Assembly: GCF_014842255.1 (NCBI RefSeq)
Contig: NZ_JACYVH010000001.1
Location: forward strand, 600,475-664,474
Length of the DNA: 64,000 nt
Direction: 5' to 3'
From: Frigoribacterium sp. CFBP 13712
Lineage (GTDB): Bacteria; Actinomycetota; Actinomycetes; Actinomycetales; Microbacteriaceae
Positions 25,927-34,092 of the stretch are shown here, one piece after another. Under the pieces are notes generated by a model. That model ran no database searches, was not told where the DNA came from, and saw only the letters and a list, made by a program, of their open reading frames with translations. Position 1 is the stretch's first letter. The number at the start of each line of letters is the position of its first letter. Made by a program: the position numbers and the translations under genes.

Positions 25927-26255
25927 GCGTCGTCGGTCGAGCACCTCCTGCGGAGGTCGTCGCTTTTCGGCCATCGCACCGACGAACGCGCGATCGACCG
26001 GGATCGCCGAAACAGCCGGTCAGAGGGCGTAGTTAGAGCGACTAGGCAAAATCGACCACTGACCGGGGTTTTCTTGATTTGTCACCGCCCCTCCGGGGAC
26101 GTATTTTCGAAGGGTGCCGACCATCTCGATGGCTCGGCGGGTCGCACCTCCGACCGAGCTTGCACGGGCAGGGAGCGGAGGCGCGACCCTCCCCGCCGGC
26201 CTCGCCTCAGGCGGCTCGCCTCGTTCACAGCTCGCCCCGCGCCTCCCGGACACAG
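25927..26255. other. Intergenic region with terminator and AraC-gene promoter area
   Basis: This 329-base region is locally less G+C-rich than its surroundings. CCGGTCAG (26016-26023) and CTGACCGG (26059-26066) can pair, followed by GGTTTTCTTGATTT, a plausible terminator for the histidine phosphatase. After it lie CGCCCCTCCGGGGACG (a short hairpin) and TATTTTCG, possible promoter material for the AraC gene. Two dispersed motifs (26177, 26238) lie close to the AraC start. No gene is supported; open frames across it lack family similarity. Confidence 0.5.
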
Positions 26256-27227
26256 ATGCCAACGACTCCCCCCGCCCCTCTCTCGACCTTCTCTCGTCAC
26301 GAGGAGTCCGGCACGGACCTGGCCGAGGCGGTGCGGGTGCGTTCGTCGCGCCACGGCGGCCGCGACTTCCGGGCGTGGCTGGCCGACGAGCCGTTCTCGT
26401 ATCACTACGTCACCGTCGGCGATTCGCGGCTGGGGCTCCAGACGACGCGCTTCACCGCCTATCTGCAGGGCACCGTGCCGTATCCCGAGCAGTACGCGCT
26501 CATGTGGTTCCGTCGCGGCAGCGCCACCATCGACCATGGTGGGCGGACCTTCACGAGCCACGGCGCCGATCCCTTCCTGGTGCCCGCCGAAGATCCGTAC
26601 TCGTTCTCGCTGACCCCCCGGCACAGTCAGCTCGTGCGCGTGGGCCGGGACTTCCTCGAGGAGACCGCCGCCGATCTGCACGGCGGACCACCGCAGCGCA
26701 TCGTCTTCGACCACACGACGGCCCCCTCCGCCGCCGCCCTCCGACGGTGGCGGTCGGTCACCGCCGCGGCCACCCCGAACATCGTCGACGCGGCCACCGA
26801 GCCGCTGCTGCGCCTCGAGTCGCAGCTCAGCATCGTGCGGGCCATGCTCGAGCTGTTCCCGTGGCGGCCGCTCGACCTGCCCGCGAGCGTCCGCACCGAG
26901 CGCGGCGTCAAGGTGCGCCTCGCCGCGGAGTACATCCACGCCCACGCCGGTCAGGCCATCACGCCGGCCGACATCGGGCGAGCGGCGGGGCTCAGCCCGC
27001 GGGCCCTGCAGCTGGCGATGAACGAGCACTTCGAATCGTCGCCGACGAACTACCTGCGGCAGGTGCGACTCGACCGCGCGCACGCCGAGCTGCTCACGTC
27101 GCCGCCGGGCACCGCCCGCGTGTCGGACGTCGCACGGCGCTGGGGGTTCGGCAACCTCGGCCGATTCGCGGCCGCGTACGCCGCTCGGTTCGGCGAGTAC
27201 CCGCGCACCACGCTGCGCCGCTTCTGA
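26256..27227 (+). CDS. AraC family transcriptional regulator
   Basis: A 323-residue regulator. The C-terminal 100 residues form the double helix-turn-helix: ITPADIGRAAGLSPRALQLAMNEHF as the first and SDVARRWGFGNLGRFAAAYAARFGEYPRTTL as the second, the AraC/XylS signature. The N-terminal 200 residues resemble the ligand-sensing domain of AraC-type regulators with a beta-barrel (cupin-like) start. The ligand is unknown. ATG at 26256 begins the recognisable protein, but no strong ribosome site precedes it, so a further upstream in-frame start cannot be excluded. The small membrane protein gene lies downstream. Confidence 0.85.
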   Translation: MPTTPPAPLSTFSRHEESGTDLAEAVRVRSSRHGGRDFRAWLADEPFSYHYVTVGDSRLGLQTTRFTAYLQGTVPYPEQYALMWFRRGSATIDHGGRTFTSHGADPFLVPAEDPYSFSLTPRHSQLVRVGRDFLEETAADLHGGPPQRIVFDHTTAPSAAALRRWRSVTAAATPNIVDAATEPLLRLESQLSIVRAMLELFPWRPLDLPASVRTERGVKVRLAAEYIHAHAGQAITPADIGRAAGLSPRALQLAMNEHFESSPTNYLRQVRLDRAHAELLTSPPGTARVSDVARRWGFGNLGRFAAAYAARFGEYPRTTLRRF

Positions 27228-27331
27228 GCGCCGCACCGCGCCTCCTCGGGGGCGGGGGTGGACGCTGGTGGCCCTGGTGGCGGGTGGCCCTGCTCGCTAG
27301 GGTGACAGGACCGATCGAGGGGACTGGTCAC

Positions 27332-27559
27332 ATGAACACCGCAATCGTCGTCATCGCCCTGGTGGTCGTCGGCATCGTCGCCGCCACCATCGCCATCGTC
27401 GTCCGCGAGCGCCGTGACCGCGCGGTCGCCGCCCGTCTCGACGAGGCGGACCCCGGGGCCGGCGTGCGCGCCCACGCCGACGCCGAGCGGCAGCAGGCCG
27501 GCCCCCGCGGCGAGGCCGGCGGCATGTCGTGGTCGGCCGGCGGCCAGAACTCGGCCTGA
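27332..27559 (+). CDS. Small single-pass membrane protein, 75 residues
   Basis: A 75-residue protein with one N-terminal membrane helix (TAIVVIALVVVGIVAATIAI, residues 3-22) followed by a charged, Arg/Asp-rich cytoplasmic tail. I recognise no domain. ATG at 27332 follows GAGGGG at about nine bases, and a -10-like TAGGGT lies at 27298-27303, so it seems to have its own promoter. It converges on the GrpB gene with 48 bases between stops; a short GCCGGC-CTCA-GCCGGC hairpin lies there. Confidence 0.65.
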   Translation: MNTAIVVIALVVVGIVAATIAIVVRERRDRAVAARLDEADPGAGVRAHADAERQQAGPRGEAGGMSWSAGGQNSA

Positions 27560-27607
27560 GCATCCCGCAGCCGCGCGCATGCCCGCCTGCGCGCCGGCCT
27601 CAGCCGG

Positions 27608-28183
27608 CTACCGGGGCGCGTCGCGGGCGGCTCGAGCCCGGGTCTTGATCGCGGCGATGACCTCGTCCTTCGCGTCGGCGTAGTCGTTCGAGTCGCCCCA
27701 GCTGCGAGTCATGAGGCCCTGCTTCACGGACTCGTACAGAGCGCGGTCGGCGGCGTCGGAGCGGAGACGATCGCGCAGGAGGCGGTAGTCGTCGACCGCC
27801 GGATCCCCGCGTCGGTAGACGTGCACGTGCACGTCGCGAGCTGGCGTCCGCACGAGTCGGTGCCCCGGCTCGCGCACCCGCAGCTCGTACCCGGCGGCGA
27901 GCAGGGGCTCGAGGTAGTCCTCCTCCGCCGTGATGTCGGCCACGACCACCACGAGATCGATGATCGGCTTGGCCGCCAGGCCGGGCACCGAGGTCGATCC
28001 GATGTGGTCCACCTCGATCTCCTGCCCCGCCAGCGCCTCGAGGATCCGATCGCGGTGCGCGACGAAGTCGGCGGCCCATCGAGGGTCGTACGGCTCGAGC
28101 GTCACATGGAGCGGCTGCGGGCCGCCGACGAGCTCGAGAGTCGTGACATCCGGTCGGCGCGGGTTCCCGCTGTTCGTCGCCAT
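27608..28183 (-). CDS. GrpB family protein (UPF0157, nucleotidyltransferase fold)
   Basis: A 191-residue GrpB-family protein. The nucleotidyltransferase-like motif is HIGSTSVPGLAAKPIIDLVVVV (Gly-Ser followed by the metal-binding Asp), preceded by LEPYDPRWAADFVAHRDRI, and RDVHVHVYRRGDP follows in the core. The family is structurally a nucleotidyltransferase; some actinobacterial members are fused to dephospho-CoA kinase, but this one stands alone. Its role is unknown. ATG at 28183 is chosen for a GGAGG ribosome site six bases upstream. It has no obvious partner. Confidence 0.85.
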   Translation of the reverse strand: MATNSGNPRRPDVTTLELVGGPQPLHVTLEPYDPRWAADFVAHRDRILEALAGQEIEVDHIGSTSVPGLAAKPIIDLVVVVADITAEEDYLEPLLAAGYELRVREPGHRLVRTPARDVHVHVYRRGDPAVDDYRLLRDRLRSDAADRALYESVKQGLMTRSWGDSNDYADAKDEVIAAIKTRARAARDAPR

Positions 28184-28312
28184 GTGCATCCTCCGCTTCG
28201 GCCAGCCGGACAACGTAACCCACGCGGCGGCGCGGTGCAACAGCGGGGCGGGCCGGTCAGCCGGGTCGGTTCACCGTCGACTCGCGACCCGACGATGCGC
28301 GGGGAGCCGTCG

Positions 28313-28987
28313 TCAGGCCTCGGCCGCGGCCCGGCCGCGTACTGCCGCGACATGCGCCCGCATGGCCGCCTCGGCCGCGTCGGCATCCCCCGAGTCGAGG
28401 GCCTCGAGCACGGCCCGGTGCTCGCGGATGGCGTGGTCGGCGTCGCTGACGCCCAGCCCGCCGAACATGCGGAACCGTTGCGCCTGACCACCCAGCGAGT
28501 CGAACGCCCGGTGCAGGAACGGGTTGGCGGCCTGCTGCGCGATGAGCTCGTGGAAGGTCTCGTCGGCCTCCCAGTACGCGTGGTACTCCGCGAAGGTCGG
28601 GCCCTTCGGCGCCTCGGCGAGCCGGGTGAGGGTCTCGGCGAGCGCGTCGATGAAGGCGTCGGTGCGCCGAGGAGCCGCGAGCCGCGCGACCGCAGGCTCG
28701 ATGACGCCCCGGGCGTGCATGAGGTCGTCGAGTTCGGCCCCCGTCAGCAGGGGCGCCGCGCGATAGCCGCGCAATGCCGCCCGGGTGACGAGACCGGTCG
28801 ACTCCAGGCGCGCCAGCGCCTCGCGGATCGGCGTCTGCGACACGTCGAGGTCGCGAGCCAGAGCGTCGATGTTGAGCGGCGTGCCCGGCGGCAGGGTGTC
28901 GTCGAACAGTCGGCGCAGCAGTTCGTCGTAGACGCCGTCCGACAACGAGACACGCTGGGGTCGGCGCGGGCCGTCACTGGGTGGCAT
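28313..28987 (-). CDS. GntR family (FadR/FCD subfamily) regulator, likely of the tct/tetrose operon
   Basis: A 224-residue GntR protein. The N-terminal winged helix (VYDELLRRLFDDTLPPGTPL, then LARDLDVSQTPIREALARLESTGLV) is followed by an all-helical FCD ligand domain with the metal/ligand His and Asp residues in ADETFHELIAQQAANP and IREHRAVLEALDSGD. FCD regulators usually respond to sugar acids, organic acids or fatty acyl ligands. It is 3' of the catabolic operon and on the same strand; a CCTATAGG-type site upstream resembles one before tctC, so it probably represses both. A possible -10 AACACT lies six bases before the ATG. Confidence 0.88.
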   Translation of the reverse strand: MPPSDGPRRPQRVSLSDGVYDELLRRLFDDTLPPGTPLNIDALARDLDVSQTPIREALARLESTGLVTRAALRGYRAAPLLTGAELDDLMHARGVIEPAVARLAAPRRTDAFIDALAETLTRLAEAPKGPTFAEYHAYWEADETFHELIAQQAANPFLHRAFDSLGGQAQRFRMFGGLGVSDADHAIREHRAVLEALDSGDADAAEAAMRAHVAAVRGRAAAEA

Positions 28988-29022
28988 CCGACCAGTGTTC
29001 CACACGTCGGGGCGTGTCGTCT

Positions 29023-29034
29023 TTCCTATAGGCG
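29023..29034. promoter_or_regulatory. Putative GntR operator TTCCTATAGGCG
   Basis: TTCCTATAGGCG contains the palindrome CCTATAGG and lies about 36 bases upstream of the GntR start. It shares TCCTAT(A/C)GG with ATCCTATCGGAT upstream of tctC. It may mediate autoregulation. Confidence 0.5.
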
Positions 29035-29037
29035 GTG

Positions 29038-29790
29038 TCATCGACCTCGTGTCGACGAGGCGTCCGAAGCCCGGCCGGAGGCGCGGGTCGCCTCATCGAG
29101 GACACTCGCCACCGCCGCGACGTCGTGGGCTCGTCGCCCCAGGAACAGACCGTCCACCGCGGGTGCTGTCCGTGTCAGCAGTCCCGGCCCCGCACTGCCG
29201 CCGTAGACGAGGCGCGTGGTCGGGGGCAGCCCGGCGCGCAGAGCGCGGGCCACGCCGACGATGTGCTCGACCGGAGCCGGCTCGGGTGCGCCGATCGCCC
29301 ACACGGGCTCGTGGGCGACGACCAGCGGCTCGGCGGCGGCCGCACCGACCTGCGCCAGGCACGACGCCGCGGCCTCTGCGGGGCCGATCCGCGCCTCCTC
29401 CCCCACGCAGAGCCAGGGCACGAGGCCGACTTCGCGGCACCGGTCGATCTTCGCCCGGATGACGGCGTCGGTCTCGCCGAGGAGCCCGCGACGTTCCGCG
29501 TGACCGACCTCGACGTAGGCGACGCCGATGTCCGCGAGGAGCGAGGCGACGTCCTCACCCGTCACCGCGCCTCCGGCGAATCGACTGACGTCCTGCGCCA
29601 TGACCTCCACGCCGGTGCCGTCGAGCAGCCGCACGGCCGCCTCCAGGAGCGGCGTCGAGGGGGCCACGACGAGCTCGACCGCGCTGCTCCGCACGGCAGC
29701 GTGCCCCTGAGCGAGGTCCGCGACCGCCGCCAGCCAGTCGAGGGTGCGGGCACGGGACAGATAGGCCTTCGTGCTGATGCCGACGAGCAC
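29038..29790 (-). CDS. Triose-phosphate isomerase family protein (tetrulose-phosphate isomerase candidate)
   Basis: A 250-residue TPI-fold enzyme. The catalytic Lys is in GISTKAYLS (GxSxKMYLS in glycolytic TPI), His in VEVGHAERR and Glu in VVAHEPVWAIG, with the phosphate loop YGGSAGPG. It lacks normal glycolytic context and sits in a catabolic operon with RpiB, PdxA and a DhaK-type kinase. In Brucella the TPI-like EryH interconverts tetrulose 4-phosphates, so a C4 substrate is plausible, or it could channel dihydroxyacetone phosphate to glyceraldehyde 3-phosphate. GTG at 29790 is two bases after the pdxA stop. It is the last gene of the operon. Confidence 0.82.
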   Translation of the reverse strand: MLVGISTKAYLSRARTLDWLAAVADLAQGHAAVRSSAVELVVAPSTPLLEAAVRLLDGTGVEVMAQDVSRFAGGAVTGEDVASLLADIGVAYVEVGHAERRGLLGETDAVIRAKIDRCREVGLVPWLCVGEEARIGPAEAAASCLAQVGAAAAEPLVVAHEPVWAIGAPEPAPVEHIVGVARALRAGLPPTTRLVYGGSAGPGLLTRTAPAVDGLFLGRRAHDVAAVASVLDEATRASGRASDASSTRGR

Positions 29791-29792
29791 GG

Positions 29793-30830
29793 TCAGGGCT
29801 GACGGAGGATCCGGCGACCGGCCACCGCGATGGCCACGTCGAGGGCGCGCTGACTCGAGGTGACGCTCGCGACGCCGGTCCCGGCGATGTCGAAGGCGGT
29901 GCCGTGCGCCGGGGTCGCGATGACCACGGGCAGGCCGCCCTGCACCGTCACCCCGCCGTCGAAGCCCAGCAGCTTTATGGCGATCTGACCCTGGTCGTGG
30001 TACATCGTCACGATGCCGTCGTAGCGCTCCCGCGCGCCGACGAAGATCGTGTCGGAGGGGAACGGGCCGACGACGTCGATGCCGCCCGCCGCCGCCTCGG
30101 CGACGCCCGGGGCGATGACGTCGATCTCCTCGCGGCCGAAGATGCCGTTCTCGCCGTTGTGCGGGTTGAGACCGCAGACGCCCAGTCGGGGGCGTTCGAC
30201 GCCGGAGTCGCGCAGCAGCTCGTCGAGCAGACGGACGGCGTCGACCACGCCCTGCGTCGTGATGCGGTCGGCGACGTCGCGGATGCCGATGTGCGACGTC
30301 ACCCTGGCGGTCCACAGGCCCGGGATGATGTTGATCTCGCTCGTGACGCCGTCGCAGTGCAGCTCCTTCGCGAACCAGCGCAGTTCGTCCTCCTCGGTCA
30401 TGCCTCCGAGGTGCAGGCTCGTCTTGTTGAGGGGTGTGAACACGATTGCGCCGACCTTGCCGGCGTTGGCCAGGTCGATGGCGCGCCGCAGCTGATGCAG
30501 GGCGCGCTCCCCAGCCTCCTTGCTGACCTGACGCGGCGGGATGGGCTCGGCGGGCGCCGACCCGTCGTCGAGGAGGGTGGCGAAACCGGGGCGCGGCTCG
30601 TCGCTGAGCGGGATCGTGACTCCGATGACCGCCGCGGCGGCGTCGAGCTCGGCGCGGTCGGCGAGCACCACGATGTCGGCCGCCTCGAGGTTCGCGGGGT
30701 CGGAGAGCAGGCGGGCCGCGAGTTCGGGGCCGACGCCCGCGGGATCACCCAGGGTGAGGGCGATGCGGGGGCGGCGTACCGATCCGTCGGCGGGATCGGC
30801 GAGGGCGGGGGCGGGTCTGCTGACGGTCAT
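29793..30830 (-). CDS. PdxA family dehydrogenase (PdxA2-like)
   Basis: A 345-residue NAD-dependent dehydrogenase of the PdxA family (4-hydroxythreonine-4-phosphate dehydrogenase and its catabolic PdxA2 relatives). Motifs are [12 protein letters not shown] at the N-terminus, the metal-binding [27 protein letters not shown] and [17 protein letters not shown]. In vitamin B6 synthesis PdxA works with PdxJ; here it lies among sugar catabolism genes, so a role like PdxA2 (oxidative decarboxylation of a 4-phospho-tetronate to dihydroxyacetone phosphate) is more likely. The ATG overlaps the RpiB stop. No DUF1537 kinase, the usual PdxA2 partner, is visible. Confidence 0.85.
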   Translation of the reverse strand: MTVSRPAPALADPADGSVRRPRIALTLGDPAGVGPELAARLLSDPANLEAADIVVLADRAELDAAAAVIGVTIPLSDEPRPGFATLLDDGSAPAEPIPPRQVSKEAGERALHQLRRAIDLANAGKVGAIVFTPLNKTSLHLGGMTEEDELRWFAKELHCDGVTSEINIIPGLWTARVTSHIGIRDVADRITTQGVVDAVRLLDELLRDSGVERPRLGVCGLNPHNGENGIFGREEIDVIAPGVAEAAAGGIDVVGPFPSDTIFVGARERYDGIVTMYHDQGQIAIKLLGFDGGVTVQGGLPVVIATPAHGTAFDIAGTGVASVTSSQRALDVAIAVAGRRILRQP

Positions 30831-31306
30831 GCTGGGGATCCTTCCGGGGATGCCTCGTAGGTGCTGATGACGTCGACCTTGGCGGCCGATGCGCTGGTGG
30901 GGTCGAAGCGGTGGTCGAGCCACTCCGACGCGAGGCGCCGGGCGAGCTCGATGCCGACGACGCGCTGGCCGAAGCAGAGCACCTGCGCATCGTTCGAGAG
31001 CACGGCCCGTTCGACCGAGAAGCCGTCGTGGGCGGTCACGGCACGGATGCCGGGCACCTTGTTCGCGGCGATGGCCACCCCGAGCCCTGTGCCGCAGACC
31101 AGCAGCGCCCGGTCGGCCCGGCCGTCGGCGACCATGCGGGCCGCCTCGATCGCGACATGCGGGTAGGCCGTGTGCCCGTCGGGCCCGACGCCGACGTCGA
31201 CCACGCTCGCGACGCGGTCGTCGCCCTCGAGGTCGGCCCGCAGGCGCTCCTTGTACTCGTAGCCGGCGTCGTCGCAGCCGACGACGATCCTCAGCGGTTC
31301 GTTCAC
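30827..31306 (-). CDS. RpiB/LacAB family sugar-phosphate isomerase
   Basis: A 159-residue RpiB-type isomerase. Hallmarks are [13 protein letters not shown], the catalytic Cys loop [20 protein letters not shown] and the C-terminal Arg/His segment. RpiB proteins interconvert ribose and ribulose 5-phosphate; family members of the EryI type convert D-erythrulose 4-phosphate to D-erythrose 4-phosphate. The context (TPI-like, DhaK-like, PdxA) favours a C4 substrate here. The start is GTG at 31306, three bases after the kinase stop; the stop overlaps the pdxA ATG. It is cytoplasmic. Confidence 0.87.
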   Translation of the reverse strand: MNEPLRIVVGCDDAGYEYKERLRADLEGDDRVASVVDVGVGPDGHTAYPHVAIEAARMVADGRADRALLVCGTGLGVAIAANKVPGIRAVTAHDGFSVERAVLSNDAQVLCFGQRVVGIELARRLASEWLDHRFDPTSASAAKVDVISTYEASPEGSPA

Positions 31307-31309
31307 GGT

Positions 31310-33091
31310 TCAGGCCTCCTGGTGGATGGGGTTCGCGGTCGGGGTGTCTCCGGCCGTGTCGACTGTGATCGCGCCGCTCTGCGCCTCGACCTCGCGGGCG
31401 GCGACGCCGGCGATGCGCGCGAACGACACCGCGCCCGCGTCGGGGTGACCGAGGCTCTTCTCGGCGAGCGGTCGCGCACGGCCGAGTCGGGGCCGGAGGC
31501 GCGCGGTCGCGTCCGCGGCCTCGCTCGCCGCCGCTGCGGCCCGCGCCCACGCCTCGGGCAGGTCGAGCCCCTCGTCGGCCGCGCGACCGAGCGCGTCGAC
31601 CAGGGGGACGAACGCGTCGACCAGGGTCTTGTCGCCGACCTCGGCCCCGCCGAGACGCTGGATGGCCTCGAGCCCCGCCGCAGCGGCCCGGGCCGACGCC
31701 TGCGGGTCGCGGAGGTCGGGTTCGGCGGCCAGAGCGGCGCCGGCGCTGGTCAGGCAGACGCCCCACAGCGCACCGGAGGTGCCGCCCGCGTGCTCGGCCC
31801 AGCCCTCTCCGGCCTCGGCGAACACGGTCGAGACGCCGGCGCCGCGCTCGACGGCGGCGCGGGCCGACGCCAGTCCGGCGGTGATGCCGCGAGCCATGCC
31901 GATGCCGTGGTCGCCGTCGCCGGCCACCGCGTCGAGACGGCCGAACTCCTCCTCCGAGGCGACGACCATCTCGGCGACGTGCTCGAATCCCTCGAGCAGG
32001 GGCCGACCGGCGCCCACATGACGATCGTCGTCGGCCGGGGCGACCGACGGGGGCGCCTCGAGACCGGGGCCGCCCCCTGCGTCGTCGACCCGCGCCTCCA
32101 CGGCTCCCTTCCGGAAGGCGGGGCTCGAGGCCGGGCTCCCCCAGAGCTGCTCGAGTTCGTCGTCGACCCAGAAGAAGGTCGCCGAGACGCCCGACATGTC
32201 GAGGCTCGTGACGAGCTCGCCCACCTCGGGCTGCACGACGGTGACGCCGGCCTCGTCGAGCAGGCGCCGGACGTGGCCGTAGAGCACGAAGAGCTCCTCG
32301 TACTTGTAGGTGCCGAGTCCGTTGAGCAGGACGACGATCCGGTCTCCGGCGCCTTCCGGGGCCTCGGCGAGCAGCGATCCGACGAGCAGTTCGGCCAGTC
32401 CGCGGGCCGACGGCAGGTCGGCCTCGCCGATGCCCGGTTCGCCGTGGATGCCGAGGCCGATGGACATCCGACCCTCGGGCACCGTGAAGAGCGGCTCCGT
32501 CGCGCCGGGCAGGGTGCATCCGGAGAACGCGACGCCGAACGAGCGCGTGCGGTCGTTCGCCCGTCGCCCGAGCTCCTCGACGCGGTCGAGGTCGAGACCG
32601 GCCTCGGACGCGGAGCCGAGCACCTTGAAGACCGTGAGGTCGCCCGCGATGCCTCGACGCTTGGCGATCTCGTCGCGGCTGCCGCTGGCGATGTCGTCGG
32701 TGACCGCGACCACGCGGACGTCGACTCCCTCGGCCCGGAGGCGCTCGGCGGCCTGGCCGAAGTTCAGGACGTCGCCGGCGTAGTTGCCGAACGACAGCAC
32801 GACCCCGCCGCCGCGCTGAGCGGCCCGGGCCACACGGCACACCTGACCGGCGGACGGCGAGGCGAAGATGTTGCCGTAGGCGACACCGGCGGCGAGGCCC
32901 GGACCGACGAGGCCGGCGAAGGCCGGGTAGTGGCCGGAGCCGCCGCCCACCACGACGGCGACCTGGCCGTCCGCGAGGGGTGTGCGCCGCACGACGCCGC
33001 CCTCCACACGGCGCAGGGAGTCATGGGCCGCCGCGAAGCCGTCCAGGGCCTCGTCGGCGAAGGTGGTCGCGTCGTAGTCGAGGATGGTCAC
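31310..33091 (-). CDS. Fused DhaK-DhaL kinase (dihydroxyacetone/L-erythrulose kinase type)
   Basis: A 593-residue ATP-dependent ketose kinase with DhaK and DhaL domains in one chain. The DhaK half (1-330) has VVGGGSGHYPAFAG and the substrate-binding His in GIHGEPGIG. The DhaL half (from about 380) has the Mg-ATP motif VAGDGDHGIGMARG and GGTSGALWG. This fused form phosphorylates dihydroxyacetone or, in LerK-type enzymes, L-erythrulose; the neighbours suggest a C4 ketose. The linker near residues 330-335 (GAVEARVDD) is encoded by a dispersed motif (32091). The start is GTG at 33091, overlapping the isomerase stop. Confidence 0.9.
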   Translation of the reverse strand: MTILDYDATTFADEALDGFAAAHDSLRRVEGGVVRRTPLADGQVAVVVGGGSGHYPAFAGLVGPGLAAGVAYGNIFASPSAGQVCRVARAAQRGGGVVLSFGNYAGDVLNFGQAAERLRAEGVDVRVVAVTDDIASGSRDEIAKRRGIAGDLTVFKVLGSASEAGLDLDRVEELGRRANDRTRSFGVAFSGCTLPGATEPLFTVPEGRMSIGLGIHGEPGIGEADLPSARGLAELLVGSLLAEAPEGAGDRIVVLLNGLGTYKYEELFVLYGHVRRLLDEAGVTVVQPEVGELVTSLDMSGVSATFFWVDDELEQLWGSPASSPAFRKGAVEARVDDAGGGPGLEAPPSVAPADDDRHVGAGRPLLEGFEHVAEMVVASEEEFGRLDAVAGDGDHGIGMARGITAGLASARAAVERGAGVSTVFAEAGEGWAEHAGGTSGALWGVCLTSAGAALAAEPDLRDPQASARAAAAGLEAIQRLGGAEVGDKTLVDAFVPLVDALGRAADEGLDLPEAWARAAAAASEAADATARLRPRLGRARPLAEKSLGHPDAGAVSFARIAGVAAREVEAQSGAITVDTAGDTPTANPIHQEA

Positions 33092-34092
33092 GACACCATC
33101 TCCTCTCTCGGGTCGGTGACGGCGGAGGCGACCAGCGCCTCCCGCCCGTCGAGGACGGCCATCCGCTCGGCGCTGGGCAGCACGCGGCGGAGGTAGTCCC
33201 GGTTCAGGGCGGCGACGGAGAGCCCGTCGCCGCCGTAGTGCTCGCAGACGAAGGTGCCGCGGAAGCCCGCCTCGACGGCGTCGCGCACGGCGTGCCGGTA
33301 GTTGATGAGGCCGAGCTCGAGCGGGGCGGGCAGGGCCGTGTAGGCGCCCGTCGCCGGGTCCTCGTCACGGTGGTAGTTCTTGACGTGCCAGTAGTTGGCG
33401 TGCGGCAGGGTGGCGGCCAGGGTCTCGCGCCAGTCGTCGATCGGCCGATGCAGACGGACGAGGTTGCCCACGTCGGGATTGAGACCGACGTTGTCCAGTC
33501 CGACCTCGGTGACGAGACGCACCGAGCTGGCAGCGGTGCCGAGATAGGTGTCCTCGTACATCTCGAGCGTCAGGTCCAGGCCCAGTTGAGCGGCGTGCCG
33601 CCCGAGCTCCGTGATCCGCGCCACGGCGAGCTGCCAGTTCTCGGGGTCGTCCGGCGCGTCGATCTCGCCCTGCGCCGTCCAGAACCACAGCCGATCCCGC
33701 TGCTCGCTCGTGAGCGGCCGGTGGAAGCCGACGGAGACGACCCCCGCCCCCAGACGGGCCGCGGCCTCGAGGGTGCGGTGGCTGTAGGCGAGGTTCTCGA
33801 GACCGACCTCGGGGTCGATGACGCTCGACCGCACCACGCAGACGCTCGTGAGGTCGACGCCGGCATCCCGGCCGGCACCCGCCAGCTCGTCGAGACGCCG
33901 GCCGGACAGATCGCCGACCCGCAGCCAGTTGTCGTTGATCTCGACGAGGTCGAAGCCCGTCTCGCGGATCTCCTCGAACGAGGCCCGCCAGGCCTCCGGC
34001 GCGGCGTCGAGGGTGCTCGTGCCGTCGCGGTCGACCGCCGGGAACTGCAGCATCGCGGCCGCGATGGGCCAGTCGTCGCGCGAGGGGCTCAT
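33088..34092 (-). CDS. Sugar phosphate isomerase/epimerase family TIM-barrel protein
   Basis: A 334-residue AP-endonuclease-2-type TIM barrel (xylose isomerase-like domain). Metal-site features include the Glu in FDLVEINDNWLRVG, Glu in LEMYEDTYLGTA, Asp and Asn in GLNPDVGNLVRLH, HVKNYHRD and the final Glu in TFVCEHYGGDG. Family members isomerise or epimerise sugars and sugar acids (hydroxypyruvate isomerase, 2-oxotetronate isomerase, tagatose epimerase); one step on the transported compound is likely. ATG at 34092 overlaps the tctA stop, and its own stop overlaps the kinase GTG, so it is fully coupled in the operon. Confidence 0.85.
   Translation of the reverse strand: MSPSRDDWPIAAAMLQFPAVDRDGTSTLDAAPEAWRASFEEIRETGFDLVEINDNWLRVGDLSGRRLDELAGAGRDAGVDLTSVCVVRSSVIDPEVGLENLAYSHRTLEAAARLGAGVVSVGFHRPLTSEQRDRLWFWTAQGEIDAPDDPENWQLAVARITELGRHAAQLGLDLTLEMYEDTYLGTAASSVRLVTEVGLDNVGLNPDVGNLVRLHRPIDDWRETLAATLPHANYWHVKNYHRDEDPATGAYTALPAPLELGLINYRHAVRDAVEAGFRGTFVCEHYGGDGLSVAALNRDYLRRVLPSAERMAVLDGREALVASAVTDPREEMVS

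Noticed and set aside
29793-32840. 1015-codon minus-strand open frame
   Set aside because: The last 345 codons are PdxA. The rest overlaps RpiB and DhaKL in another frame and has an Arg/Pro-rich composition typical of shadow frames.
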